Origin: Muribaculaceae bacterium
Lineage (GTDB): Bacteria; Bacteroidota; Bacteroidia; Bacteroidales; Muribaculaceae
DNA length: 5,868 bases
Direction: 5' to 3'
Assembly: GCA_017619255.1 (NCBI GenBank)
Contig: JAFZSS010000044.1
Location: 1-5,868 of the forward strand
This document shows, piece by piece, positions 1-5,118 of this stretch. Under the pieces are notes generated by a model that ran no database searches, was not told the DNA's origin, and saw nothing but the letters and a program-made list of their open reading frames with translations. Each line of letters begins with the position of its first letter. Position 1 is the stretch's first letter. The translations under genes and the position numbers were made by a program.

Positions 1-571
1 ATGCGGCCAGCAATGCCTCAAACTGCTCGATATCCAGTTCGCCCTTGTATTGCTGCTTACCCGTGCGGGGATGCACGGCAATGTTCACGGGTTTGATGAT
101 TTCCATTAGCGGCAGGATGTTGCGCCACTGGTCATTCTTGTCCCAGCCGATGCGCATCTTCACCGAATACTCGACATCCTCGACGGTGGCAAGGGCTTGA
201 AAGAGCGCTTCGACAAGGTCGGGATAGACCAGCATACCCGAGCCCTTGCGATGCAGGGCGATGGGCGGGAACGGGCATCCCAGGTTGATATCGATGCGCT
301 TGTAGCCCATCCCTTTTAGGGCATCGACCATCATCAGGGCATGGTCGGGCTGGCAGGCGAGAATCTGCGGAATGAGCGTGATGCCCTCGTTGCGCTCAGG
401 GTCAACATCACGCAGGTCCTTGCGCCTGACTTCGCCATGATCCACGCGCATAAACGGCGCATAGTAGGCATCCACGCCGCCAAACACCTCATGCTGTGCC
501 ATGCGCCACACATTGTCTGTCACACCTTGCAGCGGAGCCGCAAGCACCGGTATCGTTAGGTTATCGTTCAT
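1..571 (-). CDS. dus: tRNA-dihydrouridine synthase (Dus family), C-terminus missing at window edge
   Basis: FMN-dependent enzyme that reduces specific uridines in the D-loop of tRNA to dihydrouridine, using NADPH; cytosolic. The visible 190 residues follow the Dus TIM-barrel order: APLQGVTDN at 12-20 (flavin-binding APMxGxTD motif), DINLGCP at 94-100 with Cys99 as the expected catalytic acid, GSGML at 110-114, SVKMRIGW at 136-143 with the conserved Lys138, and HPRTGKQQYKGELD at 167-180 with the flavin-contacting His167. Family members are about 310-340 residues, so roughly 120-150 residues, including the C-terminal tRNA-binding helical domain, lie beyond base 1. The start ATG (569-571) is the only sensible one: upstream bases are a repeat array full of stops, and the protein begins a few residues before the first barrel strand. 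There is no Shine-Dalgarno, only an A-rich stretch. It lies 85 bp downstream of the sialidase gene with no recognisable promoter of its own, so co-transcription is possible. Subfamily (DusA, B or C) cannot be assigned safely. Confidence 0.93.
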   Translation of the reverse strand, partial: MNDNLTIPVLAAPLQGVTDNVWRMAQHEVFGGVDAYYAPFMRVDHGEVRRKDLRDVDPERNEGITLIPQILACQPDHALMMVDALKGMGYKRIDINLGCPFPPIALHRKGSGMLVYPDLVEALFQALATVEDVEYSVKMRIGWDKNDQWRNILPLMEIIKPVNIAVHPRTGKQQYKGELDIEQFEALLAA

Positions 572-574
572 TTT

Positions 575-636
575 CTTTAGTTTTTAGTCCTTAGTCCCTA
601 GTCCTTAGTTTCTAGTTAATCTAGAAAATCTAGAAA
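575..636. repeat. Degenerate 7-bp tandem repeat array plus a 9-bp tandem duplication
   Basis: Six consecutive heptads of the form NNYTAGT on the + strand fill 575-616: CTTTAGT, TTTTAGT, CCTTAGT, CCCTAGT, CCTTAGT, TTCTAGT. On the minus strand, the coding sense of the flanking genes, they read ACTARNN. The core TAGT is invariant in all six units; the other three positions are mostly pyrimidines. Just beyond, ATCTAGAAA occurs twice in direct tandem (619-627 and 628-636), keeping the CTAG core but with 9-bp spacing. The array lies between the sialidase stop and the dus start and ends 3 bases from the dus ATG, so it forms the untranslated leader or inter-cistronic spacer of dus. Its function is unknown; it resembles the intergenic short heptamer repeats described in some cyanobacteria only in general style. 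Confidence 0.85.
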
Positions 637-656
637 GTCCATAAGGGCTGGAAAAG

Positions 657-1895
657 TCATTCCTCACTTGCTTTATATCTCCCATTGATAATTGTTTTGA
701 GGGGGAGTTGGCGAAACATCAGGTCATAGGCGCTGGTGCTGTTATTGTCGTTGCAATCCTCGTAGAAGAAAGCGATGTCGCCGCTGGCTGTGGCAATCAT
801 TGTGGAGTAGGCTGAGTGGTTCTCGGTCACTTGGTAACAAAACCAACCCCGCGAAAAATCGCTGGGCTCGTCATAGTCCTGGCTATCGAGCAACAGCTTA
901 AAGTAGATGCTCAAGCGTTGGCGTCCTGTCCCGCGCGGCATCGATTGCAATGCCAGGTGGACTTGTTGGCCATCGCCTGCGCACTCAACGGGCACAATGA
1001 GCACTTCGCCGTTGCAGGAACAGTCCTCGCTATAGGTTCCTGATTCGGGGTCATTGCTCACTGCCATTTCACCCCAAGAGCCTGTAGCGTAGTCATAGAT
1101 GTTGAACAACCTGCCGCCCGTTGCGGTCTGCTTGGAGCGGCAACTCAGCAGCACATTGCCATTAGGCAGTTCCTCGATTTTAGCCTCGTCGCCAAATGGA
1201 AAAGTCGTCGGTCTGGCCTGAGGACCGCCCAGGGCTTGCCATGTCTGCCCGAAGTCATCGCTATAGAGCACCAGGCATCCCACATTGGCAGGACCACATA
1301 TTGCCGAATAGATGCGGTAATACTCGCCCTGCTTGATGTGGTTGCTTTGACAGATGCGGCCACTGGAGAAGAACAGAGCATTGACCTCGGGATAGTCAGC
1401 AAAGATGCCGTAAATATCGCTTGTCATATCATGGCCAATCCAGGTTGTGCCGTCGTCGCTGGTGTAGCGTCCCACGAGTAATGGGTTGCTCAGCGTTGAG
1501 GCAGAGAACCCTTGTTTGCCCGAGGCGCACATGATAAGCAGTTTTCCCGTCTCGCGGTCTATAACCGCTGCCGCGTCGCCGTGGCTGTTGTCAAAACTCT
1601 CGAGACTCCTGTTGCCATCGGCAATGATGAAGGAGCTTCCCCAAGTCTTGCCGCCATCGTCGCTGACTCTGCCCACGATGTCGATACCTTGGTTACCGCC
1701 GATGTCAGAGTTGCTGCTATGCCTGTCATCGGCGATGGCAAGCAGCCTCCCGTCCTCCAGTTGCACGAGGGTTGGGATGCGGTAATAATGCCCTGCATCC
1801 AAGTCGGTGTCAAACACGATCGTTTGAGCAGCATTGTTGAGCGCTACCGTCATTCCGACAACTGTCAGGACATATCTGAGGCATCTTTTCGTCAT
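657..1895 (-). CDS. Exo-alpha-sialidase (neuraminidase), GH33-type, secreted precursor
   Basis: Predicted to hydrolyse terminal sialic acids from glycans such as host mucins, in the periplasm or at the cell surface. The 412-residue product has a signal peptide (basic MTKRCLR, hydrophobic core to about residue 20, likely cleavage after NAA near 23). The sialidase hallmarks are in order: YRIP at 38-41 with triad Arg39; Asp-boxes at 78-85 (SDDGGKTW), 145-152 (TSDDGTTW) and 212-219 (SDDFGQTW); an acidic patch and Arg at 236-253 (DEAKIEEL, then Arg253); Arg325 in GTGRQRL; and SAYS at 361-364 with the probable nucleophile Tyr363, followed by IAFFYED. An Asp in the 57-64 loop is the likely acid/base. 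It is shorter than the typical Bacteroides sialidase, lacking the N-terminal carbohydrate-binding region: the propeller starts right after the signal peptide. The start at 1895 is preferred over an in-frame ATG at 1973, because only 1895 gives a proper signal peptide and it lies 22 nt downstream of a promoter -7 box. Ten cysteines remain after the signal peptide. Family assignment is firm; substrate linkage is not visible. Confidence 0.92.
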   Translation of the reverse strand: MTKRCLRYVLTVVGMTVALNNAAQTIVFDTDLDAGHYYRIPTLVQLEDGRLLAIADDRHSSNSDIGGNQGIDIVGRVSDDGGKTWGSSFIIADGNRSLESFDNSHGDAAAVIDRETGKLLIMCASGKQGFSASTLSNPLLVGRYTSDDGTTWIGHDMTSDIYGIFADYPEVNALFFSSGRICQSNHIKQGEYYRIYSAICGPANVGCLVLYSDDFGQTWQALGGPQARPTTFPFGDEAKIEELPNGNVLLSCRSKQTATGGRLFNIYDYATGSWGEMAVSNDPESGTYSEDCSCNGEVLIVPVECAGDGQQVHLALQSMPRGTGRQRLSIYFKLLLDSQDYDEPSDFSRGWFCYQVTENHSAYSTMIATASGDIAFFYEDCNDNNSTSAYDLMFRQLPLKTIINGRYKASEE

Positions 1896-1917
1896 GTGAC
1901 ATGAATCTGTTTCACCA

Positions 1918-1925
1918 CAAAAGTA
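1918..1925 (-). promoter_or_regulatory. Candidate Bacteroidetes-type -7 promoter element for the sialidase gene
   Basis: Read on the minus strand this is TACTTTTG, a full match to TAnnTTTG, the -7 consensus of the primary sigma factor in Bacteroidetes. It lies 22 nt upstream of the chosen sialidase ATG, giving a very short leader of roughly 15 nt. No good TTTG -33 box is found at the usual 19-21 nt distance; a TTTTTTTTG run lies 33 nt away and a weak TCTTG 15 nt away. The promoter may therefore need an activator or be weak. Confidence 0.55.
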
Positions 1926-1928
1926 CTC

Positions 1929-1967
1929 TTTTTTTGTGAGCAAGAGGGCTTTAATGCTCAAAAAAAA
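1929..1967. promoter_or_regulatory. Interrupted inverted repeat upstream of the sialidase promoter, possible operator
   Basis: TGAGCA at 1937-1942 is mirrored by TGCTCA at 1955-1960 with a 12-nt spacer. The symmetry continues outward as seven T (1929-1935) facing seven A (1961-1967), interrupted by one unpaired G at 1936. The element begins 3 bases upstream of the sialidase -7 box and covers the position where a -33 box would be, so a regulator binding here could control that promoter. It could also be a chance palindrome. The order T-tract, stem, A-tract on both strands is not that of an intrinsic terminator. Confidence 0.4.
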
Positions 1968-2012
1968 CGGCATGGGCTATTATTGCACCGTTACCAATAT
2001 TTTATTCAGTTT

Positions 2013-2044
2013 TTTGCATTCAAAAAGAAATTGCCATATATTTG
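2013..2044 (+). promoter_or_regulatory. Promoter of the trkA-trkH operon
   Basis: TTTG at 2013-2016 (the -33 box, at the end of a T-run) is followed after exactly 20 nt by TATATTTG at 2037-2044, a full match to the Bacteroidetes -7 consensus TAnnTTTG. The trkA ATG lies 24 nt after the -7 box, so the leader is about 17-20 nt. The leader is A-rich near the start (GATAAAAAAAGCAAAG) and has no Shine-Dalgarno, as usual in this phylum. Confidence 0.85.
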
Positions 2045-2068
2045 CCCCCGATAAAAAAAGCAAAGATT

Positions 2069-3415
2069 ATGAAAGTCATCATTGTCGGTGCCGATGCCAT
2101 TGGAGCTCATCTGGCTGAGCTTTTCTCCAAAATTAAGCAGGATATCGTTATTATTGATAATGACGAGTCGAAGCTTGAACGCATATCTTCGTACTGTGAT
2201 TTGTTGACCATCAAGTCATCGACCAACACGCCGATCCAGTCTTTCAGGGACGCCGGTGTCAAGAATGCCGACCTGTTGGTTTCGGTGACACGCGACGAGA
2301 ACCTGAACCTGAGTTTATGCGTTCTCGCCAAATCGATGGGTGCCAAACAGACCATCGCGCGTGTCGAGAATCCGGAGTTCACCGATGAACACATCATCGA
2401 GGCGTTTCAACGAGCGGGCATCTCGTCCATTATCTATCCTGATGACTTGGCGGCACAAGATATCGTCGCCGGTCTTGAGATGTCATGGGTGAGCCAGCGC
2501 TGGGATATGCATGGCGGAGCGCTCACTATGCTTGGTATCAAGATGAAAGAGGATTGCGGGCTATTAAACAGGCCTCTAAAGGAGGTCTTCAAGCCCGACA
2601 CCCCTTATCATGTCCTGGCCATCAAGCGCGGCAGTTCCACGATTATTCCCACGGGAGATGACAGGATTATGGTCAACGATTATGTGTACTTCATGACAAC
2701 CAGGGAGTATATTGAGGACATGAGACATGTGGTCGGTAAGGACGGTTATCCGGATGTCAAGAACATCATCATCGTTGGTGGTGGGCAGACGGCTGCCCGG
2801 GTCGTCTCTCAGTTGCCCAAAGGAATGAAAGTCAAGATATTTGAGACGAGTGCAGCCCGTTGTGAAGAGTTGAACAGCATCATTGATACCAGTCGTGTGA
2901 TGGTCATCAATGCTGATGGGCGCTCGGTGGCCAATCTGCTGGAGGAGAATGTCAAGAACACCCAGGCTCTTGTGGCGCTGACGGGCAATGCCGAGGCCAA
3001 CATCCTCACCTGCATGACGGCCCAGGAATTGGGCGTGACCAAGACTATCGCTATGGTCGAAAACATGGACTATATGACCATCGCGGGCAATGCCGATATC
3101 GGTGCCGTCATCAACAAGCAGGCCGTGACAGCCAGTTACATCTACCAGCTGTTGTTGAAAGGCGATGTGCGCAATATCCGTAACCTGTTGCTGGCCAATG
3201 CTGATGTGGCCGAGTTTGATGCCCGTGAGGGCTCACGCATCACCGCTAAACGGGTATGCGAATTGAACTTGTCCAAATCAGTTGAATTGGGCGGACTTGT
3301 GCGAAACGGCGTGGGCATGTTGATTAACGGCAACACCCGTATCCAGCCCGGAGATAATGTCGTGGTATTCTGTCAGGACACCAATATCAGCCAAATCGAG
3401 AAATACTTCATTTAA
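2069..3415 (+). CDS. trkA: Trk potassium uptake system, NAD-binding peripheral subunit TrkA
   Basis: Cytosolic gating subunit that assembles on the inner face of TrkH and couples nucleotide binding to K+ channel opening. The 448 residues match the usual length of about 446-458 and the duplicated RCK layout: Rossmann (RCK_N) about 1-115, RCK_C about 140-225, second Rossmann about 231-345, second RCK_C about 365-448. Visible signatures are VIIVGADAIGAHLAE at 3-17, the acidic end of strand 2 in IIDND (28-32), the TRDENLN segment at 74-80, and in the second half IIIVGGGQTAARVV at 233-246 with Glu259 ending the next strand. Both dinucleotide motifs deviate from GxGxxG: the first has Asp9 instead of the middle Gly, and the second ends in Ala242 instead of Gly. 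The start at 2069 is chosen because it begins directly at the first beta strand; an in-frame TTG at 2042 overlaps the promoter -7 box. trkH follows after 2 bp, so the pair is an operon and probably translationally coupled. Confidence 0.95.
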   Translation: MKVIIVGADAIGAHLAELFSKIKQDIVIIDNDESKLERISSYCDLLTIKSSTNTPIQSFRDAGVKNADLLVSVTRDENLNLSLCVLAKSMGAKQTIARVENPEFTDEHIIEAFQRAGISSIIYPDDLAAQDIVAGLEMSWVSQRWDMHGGALTMLGIKMKEDCGLLNRPLKEVFKPDTPYHVLAIKRGSSTIIPTGDDRIMVNDYVYFMTTREYIEDMRHVVGKDGYPDVKNIIIVGGGQTAARVVSQLPKGMKVKIFETSAARCEELNSIIDTSRVMVINADGRSVANLLEENVKNTQALVALTGNAEANILTCMTAQELGVTKTIAMVENMDYMTIAGNADIGAVINKQAVTASYIYQLLLKGDVRNIRNLLLANADVAEFDAREGSRITAKRVCELNLSKSVELGGLVRNGVGMLINGNTRIQPGDNVVVFCQDTNISQIEKYFI

Positions 3416-3417
3416 CG

Positions 3418-4872
3418 ATGAATGCCAAACTCATATTTAAAATATTAGGTTCCCTGTTGAATATCGAGGCGGCGTTCATGGCGCTGTGTCTGGTGGTTTC
3501 CCTGTGCTACCAAGAGCCTGACATGCTTGCGCTGGGCTCGACCTTAGGGATTACTTTATTGGCGGCATTGTTGTTGAGGTTCCTGGGGCGTGGCGCATCC
3601 AACGCACTGAGCCGCCATGACGCCTATCTGCTTGTGACCGTCGTGTGGATTGCCTTTGCCGCATTTGGCTCATTGCCGTTCCTCATTGGTGGATACATCT
3701 CCAATGTCTCTGATGCCTTCTTTGAGGCGATGTCGGGCTTGACCACCACGGGAGCCACAGTGATTGACCATGTGGAGGGAATGCCGCATGGGGTTCTGTT
3801 GTGGCGTTCGTTGACCCAGTGGATTGGCGGTTTGGGTATCGTATTCTTCACCATCGCCATCTTGCCGTCATTCGTCGGTGGCTCTATCAAGATTTTCGCT
3901 GCCGAGGCTACAGGACCTGTTCAGTCCAAGCTCCAGCCGCGTCTCACGATGAGTGCCAAGGCGCTCTGGGGCGTGTATATTGTGCTCACGGCTGTCTGCG
4001 CCTTACTCTTTTTCGTCTTTGGCATGGGCGGATTTGATGCCATCAATTACGCTATGACGATTACGGCAACAGGTGGTTTTGCGACCCATGATGCCAGCAC
4101 GGGCTACTTCAACAATCCGGCTATCGACTACACCGCTATCGTTTTCATGTTTGTGTCGGGTATCAGTTTCGCCATGCTGTATGCCGCGTTGTTCAAGTGG
4201 AGAATTAAGCATCTGCTCAAGAATGCCGAGTTTCGCTTCTATTCCTCATTGATACTGGTTTCGACCCTCGTGATCGTGTATTTCTTGTTGCGGTATAACG
4301 ACTATTCGGTGGCCGATGCCATTAGGGTGTCTTTGTTCCAAGTTGTGTCTTTCATCACCACGACAGGCATGTTCAATGAGGATGCCGCCCAATGGCATCA
4401 CATCACATGGGTGGTGTTGAGCCTGTGTATGTTCTTTGGCGGTTGCGCGGGCAGCACTGCCGGCGGTTTCAAGTGTGCCCGTGGTGTCATCGCCTTGAAA
4501 ATCCTGCGTAACGAGATCCGTCATCGTCTCCACCCAAAGGCCATATTGCCCGTCAAAGTCAATGACATGACCATCAACTCCTTGGGTCAAATTACGCTGA
4601 TCGCTTTCCTCATGGTGTTCTTCCTGCTGTGTTTTATCGCTTACTTCATCATGATTCTCGTGGGTGTTGACAGCACCAATTCATTCACCATCGCCTTGAG
4701 TTGCGCCAGCAATGTGGGACCCACCTTGGGACTGGAGATCGGCCCGACCATGTCATGGAGCGTTTTGCCCATGTTTGTCAAGTGGATTCTGTCGGCACTT
4801 ATGCTGATGGGCAGACTTGAGATATTCACGGTGCTCGTTATCTTCACACCGGCATTCTGGAGGAATAACTAA
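3418..4872 (+). CDS. trkH: Trk potassium uptake system, membrane channel subunit TrkH
   Basis: Inner-membrane K+-translocating subunit of the Trk system, working with the TrkA encoded just upstream. Length is 484 residues, as in E. coli TrkH. The four selectivity-filter repeats of the TrkH/KtrB superfamily are all visible: TTTGATV at 109-115 (Gly112), TATGGFATHD at 216-225 (Gly219), TTTGMF at 314-319 (Gly317) and SNVGPTLG at 431-438 (Gly434). Also conserved are WIGGLGIV at 135-142, the intramembrane-loop motif GGCAGSTAGG at 341-350 and a basic stretch RHRLHPKAI at 368-376. Hydrophobic segments are spread along the whole chain, including about 8-31, 36-56, 68-91, 185-204, 237-259, 275-291, 328-343, 390-416 and 450-478. 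The third filter has Met318 where many relatives have Phe (TTTGF). The start ATG lies 2 bp after the trkA stop, without a Shine-Dalgarno, so reinitiation after trkA is likely. No convincing terminator follows. Confidence 0.96.
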   Translation: MNAKLIFKILGSLLNIEAAFMALCLVVSLCYQEPDMLALGSTLGITLLAALLLRFLGRGASNALSRHDAYLLVTVVWIAFAAFGSLPFLIGGYISNVSDAFFEAMSGLTTTGATVIDHVEGMPHGVLLWRSLTQWIGGLGIVFFTIAILPSFVGGSIKIFAAEATGPVQSKLQPRLTMSAKALWGVYIVLTAVCALLFFVFGMGGFDAINYAMTITATGGFATHDASTGYFNNPAIDYTAIVFMFVSGISFAMLYAALFKWRIKHLLKNAEFRFYSSLILVSTLVIVYFLLRYNDYSVADAIRVSLFQVVSFITTTGMFNEDAAQWHHITWVVLSLCMFFGGCAGSTAGGFKCARGVIALKILRNEIRHRLHPKAILPVKVNDMTINSLGQITLIAFLMVFFLLCFIAYFIMILVGVDSTNSFTIALSCASNVGPTLGLEIGPTMSWSVLPMFVKWILSALMLMGRLEIFTVLVIFTPAFWRNN

Positions 4873-4899
4873 TAGCCTAAAAACTTTTTTCGTAAAAAA

Positions 4900-4931
4900 T
4901 TTGGTCAGTTTGGGAAATGGTTGTACCTTTG
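4900..4931 (+). promoter_or_regulatory. Promoter of the tRNA-Met gene
   Basis: TTTG at 4900-4903 and TACCTTTG at 4924-4931 are separated by 20 nt, a complete -33/-7 match for the Bacteroidetes primary sigma factor. The tRNA 5' end lies 20 nt after the -7 box, so the precursor has a 5' leader of only about 13-16 nt for RNase P to remove. It starts 27 nt after the trkH stop, so the tRNA can be expressed independently of the Trk operon. Confidence 0.85.
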
Positions 4932-4951
4932 CAGTCGCTTTTCGAAACGAT

Positions 4952-5025
4952 GGCGGGATAGCTCAGTCGGTTAGAGCGTCGGATTCATAACCCGGAGGTC
5001 CTGAGTTCAATTCTCAGTCCCGCTA
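4952..5025 (+). tRNA. tRNA-Met (anticodon CAT at 4986-4988)
   Basis: A full cloverleaf of 74 nt folds by eye. The acceptor stem GGCGGGA pairs with TCCCGCT (first pair G1-U72), followed by T8 and A9. D stem GCTC/GAGC encloses AGTCGGTTA. The anticodon loop is TTCATAA, the variable loop AGGTC, and T stem CTGAG/CTCAG encloses TTCAATT. The discriminator is A73 and the 3' CCA is not encoded (the next bases are CAT). The anticodon stem TCGGA/CCCGG has an A31-C39 mismatch next to the loop and a U-G at the base. It lacks the three G-C pairs (29-31/39-41) and the 1-72 mismatch expected of initiator tRNA, so elongator Met is the best call. A CAT-anticodon tRNA-Ile modified by TilS cannot be fully excluded from sequence alone. 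Confidence 0.93.
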
Positions 5026-5027
5026 CA

Positions 5028-5069
5028 TTCAAGGGGTCGCACCATGCTGGCGCGGCCCCTTGAAGTTTT
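5028..5069 (+). terminator. Intrinsic terminator after the tRNA gene
   Basis: A 13-bp stem pairs 5028-5040 (TTCAAGGGGTCGC) with 5052-5064 (GCGGCCCCTTGAA), with one G-T pair and an 11-nt loop that can itself form CCA/TGG. The stem is GC-rich at its top and is followed by G then TTTT (5066-5069). It starts 2 bases after the tRNA, so it probably both ends the transcript and marks the 3' trailer. The T-run is short, which lowers certainty. The stem also separates the tRNA from the convergent gene ending at 5119. Confidence 0.75.
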
Positions 5070-5118
5070 AACTGTAGTGTCATTCTCTAAACCTTGAACG
5101 TCTACCCAGGGTGCAATA

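Noticed and set aside
575..636. CRISPR array or transposon end
   Set aside because: Units are 7-9 bp without spacers, there are no 25-40 bp repeats, no cas genes, and no transposase or terminal inverted repeats nearby.
1512..1904. 130-codon open frame on the + strand opposite the sialidase gene
   Set aside because: It is antisense to a clearly recognisable GH33 gene, its translation has no recognisable domain, and no promoter precedes it; it is a shadow of the high-GC third positions.
1896..1973. N-terminal extension of the sialidase to an ATG at 1973, adding 26 residues
   Set aside because: It would place the promoter -7 box and the inverted repeat inside the coding region and would put the signal peptide at an internal position; the ATG at 1895 gives a normal signal peptide at the N-terminus.
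2042..2068. TTG start giving trkA nine extra residues
   Set aside because: The TTG lies inside the -7 box and upstream of the expected transcription start; the ATG at 2069 begins directly at the first beta strand as in other TrkA proteins.
1936..2118. 60-codon + strand frame crossing the divergent intergenic region into trkA
   Set aside because: It spans the trkA promoter and its end is the trkA start region in another frame; the translation is low complexity and shows no protein family.
4246..4590. 114-codon minus strand frame within trkH
   Set aside because: It is antisense to conserved TrkH pore sequence, His- and Gln-rich as expected of a shadow frame, with no supporting signals.
4885..4899. 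TTTTTT / AAAAAA hairpin after trkH as a terminator
   Set aside because: The stem is only six A-T pairs with a 3-nt loop and is too weak for an intrinsic terminator; it is better explained as A/T-rich DNA upstream of the tRNA promoter.
4952..5064. tRNA 3' end used as an integration (att) site
   Set aside because: No second copy of the tRNA 3' end, no integrase and no mobile genes are present in the window; the 3' flank is a terminator hairpin.
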